Shown: piece after piece, positions 1 through 10,353 of the stretch
Position numbering within the stretch: position 1 is the stretch's first letter
Layout: each line of letters begins with the position of its first letter
Assembly: GCA_027013285.1 (NCBI GenBank)
Contig: JALUXR010000086.1
Span: 1-27,866, forward strand
Origin: Candidatus Altimarinota bacterium
GTDB taxonomy: Bacteria > Patescibacteriota > Gracilibacteria > Absconditabacterales > Absconditicoccaceae
Direction of reading: 5' to 3'
Length of the DNA stretch: 27,866 nucleotides
Translations under genes and position numbers: made by a program
Notes under the pieces: generated by a model
Database searches by the model: none
The model's input: only the letters and a program-made list of their open reading frames with translations
What the model was told of the DNA's origin: nothing

Positions 1-1577
1 TCTTCTTTTTTCATAAGTGGAAATAATACAACATCTCTTAAATTATCTTGTCATGTAAGAAGTGAAACTATCCTATCTATTCACATTCCCCAACCTGATT
101 GACAAGGCATTCCGTATTCCATAGCCAAGACGAAATCATCGTCTCAAGATGTTGCTTCTTCATCTCACATTTCGATAGCTCCAGATTGTTCATTAAATTT
201 TTCTTGTTGTAATTTTGGATCAACTAACTCAGAATATGCTTTCAAAACTTCCCATCCATTCAAAACTAATTGAAACTGCTCTACAATATTTTCATCTTTA
301 TCAGATTGTCTTGCAAGAGGTTGCATAGTTTTTGGGTAATTATAGACAAAAGCAGGTCAAATTATACTAGGTCTTAAAACTTTCTTGTATAAATAATCTA
401 TCATAGTTGCTGTAGCTTGTTTATCCATACCTTCCCATTTATATCATGCTTGTTCTATAGTTTTTCTTAATTTTTCTTCATCTCAGGGTCAATATTGACT
501 TACATCTATTCAACATTTTTCTTTTACTCAAGCAATATAATCAATTCTTTCAAAAGGTGTCATAAAATTTACTTCTTGTTCTAATCAGTCTTTATCTTTA
601 ATCTTAATTTTTCTATCTATTCACATTTTATCAAAAATATAATCAAACATTTCTTCAGTAAATTTCATATTATCTTCAAAATTCCAATATGCAGCATAAT
701 GCTCAACTGCAGTAAATTCTTGCATATGAGATGGATCTGAACCTTCATTTCTATAATTTTTACCTATTTCAAAAACCTTTTCAAATCTACCAACTGTAGC
801 TTTTTTAAGTGCAGTTTCAGGTGCAATTCTTAAATAAAAATCAGCATCAAAATCATTATGATGTGTAACAAAAGGTTGAGCAGCTGCACCAGAAGCTGAA
901 TTTCATAAAACATTAGTTTCTATCTCAATAAATCATTTTTCATCATAAAAATCTCTAAGTGCTTTTACAAATTTAGATCTAAACAAAAACCTATCATAAG
1001 AATCTTGATTCATTATCAAATCTAAATATCTTTGCCTATAAATAGCCTCTTTATCATTTATTCCATGATATTTTTCAGGTAAAGGTCTTACAGCTTTTGA
1101 CAATATTTGAAACTCTTTTACAAAAATAGTTAATTCTCAATGTTTTGTTAAAAACAAATCTCAACTTACTCAAATATAATCACCAGCAAATATATATTTT
1201 TCTACAATTTTATGAGCAGTTTTATTTGCTCCATCTACTTCCAATTCTTCTACAAATTCTCAATTTCATTTATTAAATTTAACTTTTCATTTCATAAAAC
1301 ACAACTGAATTTTATCAGTATTATCTTGAATATTTGCAAAAATAAGTTTTCACATAGAACGAGAAAGCATAACCCTTCAAGCAGTTTTAAACTCTCACAC
1401 TGCTCCATTTTCCATAAGTTCTTTTGCATCTTTCAATTTACTTTCATCTTCTGCAACTTTTCTAATATCCCTAATATCTTGTTTATTCGGAAATTGATTT
1501 GCATACACAATCACACCGGCATCTTGCAATTGTTTAATTTTACTTTGTCTATCTAAACTTTCTTGTGAATATTCCAT
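1..1577 (-). CDS. lysS: Lysyl-tRNA synthetase, class II (3' end beyond window)
   Basis: Charges tRNA-Lys with lysine in the cytoplasm. Read with UGA = Gly, the frame is open from the ATG at 1577 to the window edge (about 525 residues), so the last residues and stop are missing. An N-terminal OB-fold anticodon-binding domain (about residues 60-160) is followed by the class II core. Motif 2 is visible as F-E-I-G-K-N-Y-R-N-E-G; motif 3 as E-Y-G-M-P...G-M-G-I-D-R near the edge, followed by N-L-R-D-V-V-L-F-P, typical of LysRS. At least 15 glycines are UGA, including one in motif 3. It has its own promoter and lies just downstream of the terminator that ends the 1689-5357 gene, so it is probably a separate transcript. 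Confidence 0.95.
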
Positions 1578-1609
1578 AATATTTCATTAAATAATTTAAA
1601 AACTTTGTA

Positions 1610-1637
1610 AATATAGCTAAAAACTCACTATTTTCAA
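1610..1637 (-). promoter_or_regulatory. Promoter of lysS
   Basis: On the minus strand, TTGAAA (1637-1632) and TATATT (1615-1610) are separated by exactly 16 bp. They lie 33 bp upstream of the lysS ATG and just after the terminator of the upstream gene. The spacing and boxes match those found upstream of yebC and the T-box leader. Confidence 0.55.
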
Positions 1638-1656
1638 GTTTATAAAAGCACAAAAA

Positions 1657-1680
1657 AAACTCACTGTTCGGTGAGTTAAA
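1657..1680 (-). terminator. Rho-independent terminator after the GT-C-like gene
   Basis: A perfect 7-bp stem (AACTCAC 1658-1664, GTGAGTT 1671-1677) with a 6-nt loop. Read on the minus strand it is followed by a run of eight T. It lies 12 bp past the stop of the 1689-5357 gene. The arm sequence GTGAGTTTTT occurs again about 35 bp downstream, inside the lysS promoter spacer. Confidence 0.8.
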
Positions 1681-1688
1681 AATATTTA

Positions 1689-4600
1689 TTATTTTATTTT
1701 TACAAACATAAGCTGTGCTCTACTTCAAATAGAACTTTGCAATAATTTTCATAAGATTTTTTGAATTTGTTGCTTATTTCATCAAGATTGCTTCAAAGCT
1801 CACATAATATTATTAAATTGTAAGAAAAGTATTTTTTCATCAGGTGATAATTTGTTAAAGTTTGCTCATCAACCAGTTATTACTTTTCAAACATTAACAT
1901 TTAATCCATAAACATCAGCCAAATCTCAAGCAAATGCTAAAGGTTCTTTTGTAGCTCTATAAACTAATATTCCAAATATTGCATTTATTCATTGAAAATA
2001 TTCTTTTTGTCAAACTAATCTTGGTAAGAATCTAACTGCAGACATTTCATATCTTACTTTTCTCAATTCTTTTGGATTAGTAATTCAAGTAACTTTAGAT
2101 AATACTTTATTAGATACAACCAAAGCATATTTAATTCAAAGATTATTTGTATAACCATATTCCAAAAGACCACTTTGAGCTAAATCTATAAAATGAGGAA
2201 ATACTCATTCTTCAGTTAAATTTCAATTAGCATCTGTCTTTCCATAATATCTATACCATAATTTTTCATTTCATTTTCATTGAACCACAGAAGCAATATT
2301 TGGGTCAAGAACTATATCTGTAATTCATTGATCTTTTAACCTCTTATAAAATTTATCTATATTATTATCAGATCATAATTTCCACAAATTCTGTAAAAAT
2401 TGATCATCTTGTATCCTATTTTGATTTTTTATAAAATATTTCATATAAGTTCATCAAATTATTGCAGTTTGATTCTTAGTTCTATCATTAAATGCTTCAA
2501 TTGGTTTTTGATAAGAATTAAATTGTAAATGAAATACATTATTAAATGTATAAGGAATTACTAGTTTTTTCTTTGGTATTACTGCACCATTTTCCAAAGT
2601 ATAATCTATAGTTTGTCATATCGAAGATCTATACCAAGTTTGAACTTGACCTCCTCACTGACTTGAAATTCTAATAAGATTTAAAAATATTGAAATAGAA
2701 ATAACTCACAATAAAACATAAATAAGTAAATTATTATCCTTCAATCTATTTGTATAAAATATAGTTGTAATAATTAACCAAATTAAACCACCAATATCAT
2801 ACCAAACTATACCAGAAGCTACAAAATACCAGATTGTCCACCCAACAAGAGTAGCAAATGCAAATGCAAATAATATTTTTCAATCTTGTAATTGTTTTTT
2901 ATCTTTTCTAACAAATCAAGCAATTATAAGTCAAATTGAATAAATAAGAGCAAAAAATGTTAAAATTACTAATAACAACCAAGTTATACCGATATCAGTA
3001 TAGTAAGAACTTAAATTTTGTAATGACCAATTAAAAGTAACATTAAATGGAATAAGATAAGTATAAGGAATTTTTACTTGATGATATATTATTTCTTTAT
3101 TTTTTAATTCATTCAATATTTTTTTATTTTCTTCAGTTTGAAAAACTTTTGGATAATCTAAAATATTTAATTTTCAACTAGCTAACAGTCATTTAACTTT
3201 TTTAATAAGTTGAGTTTCAGTATTTTTTACAAGTTGTTTTTTAACTTTATTTTCCAAACTCCAAGAAGGAACATTAACTGGATTAATTCAAAGTTGTTTA
3301 GCTAAATCATTTAATTTTCATGCTTTTTGAGTTTGTGAAATAATATTTAATATAGTATTATCAAAAATATTATTATTTTTATTAGAATATATTTGGACAG
3401 TTTTATTATTTAAGATATTTTCAACTCTAGAATCTTTTGTAGATAAAGCATATTCTTTATTGGCACAAGTTGATTTATCAAATAATTGTTTATTAAAATA
3501 AATACAATAAGTTTCTTTAAATTCTGAAGGAACTATAAAACTCCACCAAGGATTTCCAAAATCTTTTTTACCATATCAAGCATATCTACCATTATCTTCA
3601 TGATATGAAGATCATAAATCTTTCTTTAATCAATCATACAAACTTCAAGTTAATTGTTTTTTAGGTAAAGTAGGTATGTTTTGTCACATAATAAGTCATT
3701 GAACTACTTTTGATGGAGTTAAATCTAAATTATGATCATTAACTTGAGTTACTATTCAGAAAAATCATTTTGTAAATAGTAAAGTTCAAATAAATCATCC
3801 TATAAATATTAGTATTCAAAACACTCTCGATTTATCTTTAAATAATTTAATTGTAGGTTCTATCACTGATAATACAAAGCCAGTTCATAAAAAACCAGCT
3901 CATAAATTTGAAGGTATAGCTTTATCAAATCACCTAAAATTTAATAATGCTAATAATCAAGCTACAAACAAAATAATTCATATAACTGTAAAAAATCATA
4001 TTTCTAATACTGTCAAAACTAATGTTGTTTGGAAAAAATCAAATGTAGCTGTTGGTTTAATAAAATTTGCTATTCCAAAGAAAAATCAAGCTAATAATAA
4101 AAATATATAAAACATTTTATTCACCTGTCTTTCTTTAGCTTCGATTTCTTTTGTATCAATTTCTTTATTTTCTAGCTTTGATAATGTTTTTATATCATTT
4201 ATTTCTTGTAGATCTTCTTGTTTTCTAAACAAAGCATATAAGCTTAAAAACAAACCAAGAATTACAAACATAAGAACAGCCAAGTCTGTCTTGTTATCTA
4301 CAAACACAAGGAAAGCACCCATTCAACTTGTAAGCCAAGTAAGTATCAAACCATATCATAATATCAATAACAAATAATGTTTTACATCTTCTTCTTTATG
4401 TATTATTTTTACAATAGTTGTAATTAATATAAATCAGAAAAATAATGAAAATATTCAACCAAAAAAATTAAATACTATCATCCAAGTATCTTGAGAAAAC
4501 CGAGTGAAACTTCCTAAATTATAAATCCAAGCTAAAAATGCAGACCATAAACTCAAAGTTGGTCTAAAATCAATATTCCAAGGATAACCACCGTATTCAG

Positions 4601-5357
4601 CAATTACTTTTGGAATAAACATATAAGCATGATTCGCATCCCAAGCTGTAGGATATGGTATAAATGTATAATTTAATCCTACAAATATATAAAAGAAAGC
4701 CAAAGCAAATATAGTTCAAAAAGCAAATAACAACCAAGTATGTTTTGAATTATTAATTTTTTGAACAAATCATTCCAAAGAAGTTATAAGTCAAGAAAAT
4801 ATTTCCTTTAAATTATTCCACCTATAAAAAATTATTCAAATAAGAGACAAAAATACGATAACTGAAACAGGAATATTTAATAAATGAAAAGTTGTAATAT
4901 AAAATAATACTATTCATAAAACTCCTAATCATAATCAAATTTTAATAGAAAAATCATATATTTTTTCTTTAAAACTTATTTTTTGTAAAATTAAATCTCA
5001 AATTGCAAGCATTCAAAGTAAAATTATAGCAAACACTACAAAAATTATAGCATAATTAAATAATTCTATAATATATCAAAGTGATAAAAATCATCATTTA
5101 TTTATTCAAACTATAAGTGAAAATAAAGCAAATCAAATTAAAAATGCTAAAGTTAATCATTTCCAACTTTTTTTTCATTCTATCAACATATAAACTGTGG
5201 GTATCAAAGCAGCTATAAGTCAAAATATAAGTATATACCAATTTGATGAAGTTTGCAACATACTATAATAATATGTATGATTTGCTAAATAAGCATCAAA
5301 AAAGAAAAATGATAAAAAGAGTATAAAAACTCATACTAAATACGACAAATATTTCAT
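1689..5357 (-). CDS. Giant polytopic membrane protein, GT-C glycosyltransferase-like
   Basis: A 1222-residue protein. About a dozen hydrophobic segments occupy residues 1-535. A polar, presumably extracytoplasmic region spans about 540-770, a second group of membrane segments about 770-900, and a soluble C-terminal domain about 900-1222. The first long loop after an early helix cluster carries Y-P-T-A-W-D-A-N-H-A-Y-M-F (about residues 235-247). This resembles the acidic first loop of GT-C enzymes that use lipid-linked sugars. A highly charged cytoplasmic-looking loop lies near 377-420. I infer a surface glycan or protein glycosylation role from this topology only; no family is recognised with certainty. 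The frame is unbroken only with UGA = Gly. The ATG at 5357 is followed directly by a hydrophobic helix. It is preceded by repeats and a possible promoter, and ended by a strong terminator. Confidence 0.6.
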
Positions 5358-5392
5358 TTTTTACAATTTTATTAAATAAAGTTAAATAATAT

Positions 5393-5450
5393 ATTACAGA
5401 CAATACTACAATAATATATCACAGACAATTAAAATTCAATTACAGACAAT
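5393..5450. repeat. Three direct repeats of a 12-bp motif upstream of the GT-C-like gene
   Basis: ATTACAGACAAT (5393-5404), ATCACAGACAAT (5418-5429) and ATTACAGACAAT (5439-5450) recur at 25- and 21-bp steps, roughly two helical turns. On the minus strand they surround a possible promoter for the downstream gene: TTGAAT 5439-5434, TATATT 5418-5413, spacer 15 bp. Operator sites are one reading; simple repeat decay is another. Confidence 0.6.
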
Positions 5451-5472
5451 AATTCTCAATTATCAATTATTA

Positions 5473-6228
5473 TTACCCTGCATTATGATAAATACTATCT
5501 ACATCGTCATCATCTTCCAAAGCATCTATAATCCTCATCATTTTTTTTTCATCATCTTCAGACAGCTCTACAAAATTTTCAGGAATATAATCAAGTTCAG
5601 ATGATTTAATATGATAATTATTTTCTTCCAAAACTTTTGTTACATTAATTAAATTTTCTCTAGATGTTTCTATTCTAAGTCATTCATCTGTCATTTCATA
5701 GTCTTCTACATCTATTTCTAACAAAATATCTTCATAATCTTCTGGTAAAGGTAATATATTCTCTATATCTTTACCCTTTTCTTTTTTTCTCTCAACAAGT
5801 CAATCTGTATAAATAACTCATTTTTGAGTAAATTGCCAAGATACAGAACCAGCCTGTCCCATATTTCAACCAAATTTTGTAAGTATAGCTCTTACATTTG
5901 AAGCTGACCTATTTTTATTTGATGTAATACATTTTATATACATTGCTACACCAGAAGGACCATAGCCTTCATAAAATATTTCTTCTAAATTTTCTCATTT
6001 ATCTGCACCAGATCATTTTGCTATAGCTTTTTCTATCACATTTTTTGGAACTCAAGCAGACCTTGCATTTGCAACAGCTGTAGCTAACCCAGGATTTAAT
6101 TCTAAACTACCACCATGCATAGCCTCCAATTGAATAAGTTTTCCCATCTTAGCATAAATCTTTGCTTTTTTTGAATCTTGAGCAGCTTTTCTATGTTTTA
6201 TACCACTCCATTTATTATGTCCTGACAT
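5473..6228 (-). CDS. yebC: YebC/PmpR family translation/transcription factor
   Basis: 251 residues, the usual family length. The N-terminus M-S-G-H-N-K-W-S-G-I-K-H-R-K is the family signature, followed by Y-E-G-Y-G-P-S-G-V-A-M near residue 88 and an acidic C-terminus. The family was long annotated as a DNA-binding regulator; recent work links it to relief of ribosome stalling. I chose the ATG at 6228 over an in-frame ATG at 6294. The extra 22 residues are not family-like, and the upstream ATG overlaps a good -35 box. It sits between the rRNA methyltransferase and the GT-C-like gene, consistent with a translation-related neighbourhood. Confidence 0.95.
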
Positions 6229-6266
6229 ATTTTTTACATTTAAAATAATAAAAAAACAATAAACCA

Positions 6267-6294
6267 TATATAAGTATTTAAAGTGTAGTTTCAA
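6267..6294 (-). promoter_or_regulatory. Promoter of yebC
   Basis: On the minus strand TTGAAA (6294-6289) and TATATA (6272-6267) are separated by 16 bp, about 40 bp upstream of the yebC ATG. Its position rules against the upstream alternative start. Confidence 0.55.
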
Positions 6295-6310
6295 TAATAA
6301 TAAATTTAGA

Positions 6311-7828
6311 TTATTTTAATAAACCTATCATCTCAATATGATGAGTATGAGGAAACATATCTACAGCTTTTAAATTTTGAATATTCCATCATCATTCTTC
6401 AAGCATTTTCAAATCTCTAGCCATAGTTACAGGATTACAACTAATATAAAGTAATGGAAATTTAAATTCTTTTTTCAAATTTATAAGAAAATTAACTACA
6501 TTTTTATGTAAACCACTTCTTGGTGGATCTATCACTATCAATCCAATATTTTCTGCCTCAAAGTTTATATTTTCTGCTTTGTCCGCAATAAATTTACTTT
6601 CTTGAGAAATTCAATTAAGCTTTGCATTCTGTTTTGCATCTTCGACAGCATCCGGCACAATCTCAACTCATAGTAATTTTTCTCAAATTCATTGTTTCAA
6701 AAGTGTAATCCCTATTGTTCCTGCCCCACAATACAAATCTAAAATATTTCAATTAATTTTAGGTAACATATCTTTTGCAGTTTTGAAAAGCACTTGAGCT
6801 TGATGAGTGTTTGTCTGAAAAAAAGAAAAAGCTGAAATCTTAAAAGTAGTTTCTACATCATCAATTATAAGTTTTTCAAAAATAGAACCATCTCCCCACA
6901 AATCATAAGTTTTTATATCTTGTCCATTTACCACATCAGCAAGTCAATTATTTTCTGTAATCATAAAACTTGTAATATTTTCTTTCAAAAAATTATCTTC
7001 TTTTAGTTGTTTTTGTAAATTATTCCACAATTCCAAATCTTTTTTATTTTCATTAAAATGTTTTGTAGCTATATTTAAATTAACAAGAAATTGCCCTGTA
7101 TTTACTCATTCTCTCACTACAAAATGTCTAAAAAATCAAGTATGCCTCATTTGATCATAAACTGGTAGTCCTGATTTTTGAAAAATTAATTTTAAATATT
7201 TAAAAACTTTATTTATTTTATCTCAAGCTATCAAACAATCATCTATATCTATAATTTTTGAAAATTGTCATTGCTTATGAAATCACAAACTCCAATCAGA
7301 TAAATGATTATACTCTACTTGTCCGTTTTCATGAGTTTTTTTTGAAATATATCTTCAAAAACTAAATTCCATCTTATTCCTATAATTAAAAATCTTTTTA
7401 GATGGAACTATTCAAGTATAAACTTCATCAAAAAATCAAGTTTTAAAAAAACTATCTTTTACTACTTGTTCTTTTAATATTATTTGTTCATCATAAGGTA
7501 AAACCTGCCATTTACATCATCCACAACCTATTTCAGTTTGAGGTAAATCAACTTTATCTTTCAAATAATCTGTTCCAAAAATAAAGTTATGCTTACAAAG
7601 CTCTTTATTATCTTTTACATTCAAATCAAAGTTTTTAACAGAAAATACTTGTCCTGCAATATAATCTTTTTTATTTTTCAAAATCCTTACATCTACTATC
7701 ATTCAAGGCAAAACTCCACCAGAAATTAACAAAGTTTTCCCATCTTCCATTTTTACTATTCCAACTCCACCAAATCAAATTTTATCAATTTTTACATTTT
7801 CAATTATTTTTCTTCTATTTCTTCACAT
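6311..7828 (-). CDS. 23S rRNA (uracil-C5) methyltransferase, RlmD/TrmA family
   Basis: 505 residues. An N-terminal TRAM-like segment (G-G-V-G-I-V-K) is followed by cysteines matching the 4Fe-4S set of RlmD: C near residue 78, C-G-G-C about 25 residues later, and C in I-D-D-C. The SAM-binding domain has S-F-F-Q-T-N, L-D-L-Y-C-G-A-G-T-I-G, D-P-P-R-S-G and the catalytic S-C-N-P. The end is H-T-H-H-I-E-M-I-G. It should transfer methyl from SAM to C5 of a uridine in rRNA; whether the target is U1939, U747 or a tRNA uridine cannot be told. The loop between the first Cys and C-G-G-C is longer than usual. The start at 7828 is forced by an in-frame TAA just upstream; it lies 14 bp after the RNHCP gene. 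Confidence 0.9.
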
Positions 7829-7842
7829 AAGTATTTTTTAAG

Positions 7843-8157
7843 TTAATCATTAAATTTACTTTTATATTTCTTTATAAAACTATCTAATTCTCAGATATCA
7901 TCATCCTCTACTACCTTATTTCTATGAATATGTCAGCATTTTACACATTGAAATTTAATTTTAATTCCTCAATTTGCTATCACATATTCTATAGGATACA
8001 TTTCTCATCCACAAGACGATTTTCTATCTCCAGGAATTTTATCATCCAAATGTAATGAAGCAAAACAATAAGGACAATGATTTCTACAAGTTCATCTTGC
8101 AAGTGGAATAAGTCTTTTACAATTAAAACATTCAAAAGATTCATTTATTTTTTTCAT
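7843..8157 (-). CDS. RNHCP domain zinc-ribbon protein
   Basis: 104 residues carrying the RNHCP signature: F-E-C-F-N-C-K near the start, then C-R-N-H-C-P-Y-C (about 24-31), L-H-L-D-D-K-I-P-G-D-R, S-S-C-G-G-E-M-Y-P-I, and C-V-K-C-G-H near residue 80. Four Cys pairs or clusters suggest two bound zinc ions. The family has no established function. Its ATG overlaps the TAA of the preceding Nudix gene (TAATG), which implies translational coupling, and the rRNA methyltransferase follows after 14 bp. A role in RNA metabolism is only an inference from these neighbours. Confidence 0.9.
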
Positions 8158-8612
8158 TATTTTAGTTTTTTATAAGAAGCTAATTTTCAGTTTTTATTAA
8201 AGAAAAAATTATATTCTATTTCTTTGTTTCATCATAACACTTCTGGTAACCATATTTTATCATCCTTCCACATTTCATTATATGGTATTTTATCTAATTC
8301 AAACCAATACGGTTTCATCTCTTCAGATTCTTCTATTTCTCAAGAAAATTTATTTATAAAAAAAATATGAACAGATTGATTCCAATCCTTATTTTCTTTA
8401 AAATAAAAATTTAAAATTCATATTTTTTCTTGTTCTAAAATATTTATTCAAATTTCTTCATTTGCTTCTCTTATCATAGCTTGTTCTACAGTTTCTCACA
8501 ATTCCAATTTTCATCAAAATCAATTATATTTTCATTCTCAAAAACCTCTTTTTTTCATAGCAAGTAATATTTTTCAATTTTGGATTATAAACCCAAGTGT
8601 TGTTTGTCTCAT
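8157..8612 (-). CDS. Nudix hydrolase, MTH1-like (8-oxo-dGTP diphosphatase)
   Basis: 151 residues. The Nudix box fits G-x5-E-x7-R-E-x-x-E-E-x-G-I around residues 35-57, preceded by K-K-R-G-F-G-E-G-K-Y-N-G-F-G-G-K. This is very close to the corresponding stretch of human MTH1/NUDT1. I infer hydrolysis of oxidised purine nucleoside triphosphates, which keeps 8-oxo-G out of DNA and RNA. Most glycines in this stretch are UGA, so the box is invisible in the standard code. It lies between a second Nudix gene (26 bp upstream) and the RNHCP gene, whose start codon overlaps its stop. Confidence 0.9.
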
Positions 8613-8638
8613 AACTTTAAAAATTATTATAAAAATTA

Positions 8639-9079
8639 TTATTTATTAACTATTTGCTGATATCATTTTCTATAAAGCTCTCTTAATGTTTTATATTCTA
8701 TTAAATTTATAATTTTATTTATAGGTAACCAATTGTAAACTCAAATATATCATTCAGAATCTGAAATTTTTATATTATTTTTATCTCATTTGTATTCAAA
8801 AAGAAAATAAGTTACTTTTTTAGCAAAATCAGTATCAGAAAATGAAATCAAAAAATCTCAAAGTTTTCACTTTTCAACTAACAAATCTGGATTTATATTT
8901 GTTTCTTCTTGTATTTCTCTTTTAGCAGTTTCTACCGGATTTTCTTTTCATTTAGGTTTTCACTTCGGTGCAGTCCATTCAATTTTTTTTGACATAGCTT
9001 GTCTTTTAAGTACAAGAAAATAAGGTTTATCATTTTCCATAACATAAATAATTCATCAAAAGCTTTCAACATAAGCCAT
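8639..9079 (-). CDS. Nudix hydrolase
   Basis: 146 residues with a Nudix box around 38-60: G-K-P-K-G-K-E, then R-E-I-Q-E-E-T-N-I. The Gly near the end of the consensus is replaced by Asn. The R-E-x-x-E-E core that binds the metal is intact. The N-terminus (Y-F-L-V-L-K-R, W-T-A-P-K-G) resembles Nudix enzymes acting on nucleoside diphosphate derivatives such as Ap4A or dATP, but the substrate cannot be assigned. The ATG at 9079 begins one base after the stop of the upstream membrane-protein gene, so the two are co-transcribed. Confidence 0.88.
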
Positions 9080-9080
9080 A

Positions 9081-10109
9081 TTATTTAAATAATTTAACAA
9101 GATAAAACATAACACAAGTTAAAAAAGGTATAACTGGTATTTTTTTAGTAAAATATATTTTTAATATAAAATACGAAATCAATATAAACAATGAAATATA
9201 AATAACATATATATTAAAACTATTTAAATTAGTATAAAATAAATAAGAAAAATATATAATAAATATTAAATACGATAAAATTAAAAATAAATATTTTTTA
9301 GGTTTTTTCAATATAGTTTTTAAATCATATTCTGTTTCTAAAAAAACTTTTGTATTTTTTATTATTACATCAAAAGGTACTTTAGATTTTTTCTTCAAAA
9401 ATTGGTAAAAATTTACAAATAGATATTTTATAGGTCAAGATATATAAGAAAATATTGTCCATATATTGTTTTTATAACTATTATATATAATTTCCTTTAA
9501 ATTATCTGGTATGAAATCTATTCAAAATAATAAACTTATCACTCTAATTATAATAAATAAAAGTAATATATAAAATAATGATAAAAAGATTGAAAAATAT
9601 ATACTTAATATTCAAAAAACAGATAAGATTAAGTATAATAAATTTGATTCTTTCAACCAATAAATTTGATTTTCAGTATAATCTTTTAAAATATATTTAT
9701 AAGAATTCAAAAATGGAATATATAAAAACAAATAATCTAAATTTCAACTTTCAACTTTCTGAACTTTAATTTCTGTAACATCTTTTCAACTAAACAATAA
9801 TGCTGATTTATCAGTAAATATTAAATAAATATTATAAAATAAATATATAACTAATAAAATAGTTCAAAAATAAGCTACACTATCAAAATATAAAAAACTT
9901 GAATATCTAAAAGAAATTAAAAATAATATAACTATAGTAAAAGTCATAAATATCATAAACCATCAAGCCTTTTTATAAGTATTTATTATTTTTATATCAT
10001 TTTCTGAAAGTTCATAATCATCAGAATCTTTTGTAAGTACTGAAATTAAAAAAGGAAAATAAATTAAAGCTACAAGTGAAAATAAATTTCTAGGATTTTT
10101 TTCATTCAT
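9081..10109 (-). CDS. Polytopic membrane protein of unknown function
   Basis: 342 residues, not recognised. About seven or eight hydrophobic segments: two in residues 10-75, a pair near 85-110, one near 140, a long pair near 165-205, and three in the C-terminal 100 residues. Between the pairs are polar stretches rich in Asp, Lys and Tyr. No catalytic motif is evident. With UGA read as Gly the frame runs from the ATG at 10109; a standard-code reading would give only a C-terminal piece from a TTG at 9398. It overlaps the small upstream gene by 20 bp and is followed after one base by a Nudix gene, so it belongs to the same operon. Confidence 0.8.
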
Positions 10110-10233
10110 TCTTTTGATCTTTTAAATAATAATAAAAAATTACAGGGAATAATATTATTTTATAAATATTTGGTTTTTCCCATAAATATGCTGGATAATC
10201 TTTAAATAAAAAAGTAAACACTTTATCTAACAT
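10090..10233 (-). CDS. Small hypothetical protein, 47 residues
   Basis: A short frame from the ATG at 10233 to TAG at 10090. The middle contains P-A-Y-L-W-E-K-P-N-I-Y-K-I-I-L-F-P-V-I-F-Y-Y-Y: one possible membrane segment next to an aromatic amphipathic stretch. The C-terminus is charged and carries one UGA glycine. It is the first gene of the minus operon and overlaps the next gene by 20 bp in another frame. A promoter-like sequence lies upstream. Its length makes chance possible; the operon position and overlap favour a real gene. Confidence 0.5.
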
Positions 10234-10267
10234 ATAATAATAAAAAAATATAAATAATACTTGAGTT

Positions 10268-10295
10268 TATATATTATAAGTTAAGTTTCAAGCAA
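10268..10295 (-). promoter_or_regulatory. Possible promoter of the minus-strand operon
   Basis: TTGCTT (10295-10290) and TATATA (10273-10268) with a 16-bp spacer, 35 bp before the ATG at 10233. It is back to back with the T-box promoter at 10320. A TATAAT is also present at 10278-10273 but has no well-spaced -35 box. Confidence 0.35.
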
Positions 10296-10319
10296 TCTTT
10301 TCTTTTTTAAAAATTAAAG

Positions 10320-10347
10320 TTGAAAAGTATTCATAATTAAATATAAA
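10320..10347 (+). promoter_or_regulatory. Promoter of the T-box/NTPase/ileS operon
   Basis: TTGAAA (10320-10325), 16-bp spacer, TATAAA (10342-10347). Transcription would start near 10354, leaving a leader of about 230 nt before the first gene. Confidence 0.55.
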
Positions 10348-10353
10348 TTACAA

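Noticed and set aside
1212..1556. Plus-strand frame of 114 residues
   Set aside because: Antisense shadow of lysS; composition is Phe/Ser/Ile-rich noise and the minus strand carries clear LysRS motifs.
6229..6294. 22-residue N-terminal extension of YebC from an upstream ATG
   Set aside because: The extension is not family-like and overlaps the promoter boxes; M-S-G-H-N-K-W is the conserved start.
9578..9769. Plus-strand frame of 63 residues
   Set aside because: Lies antisense within the 342-residue membrane protein, whose code-25 frame is open right through.
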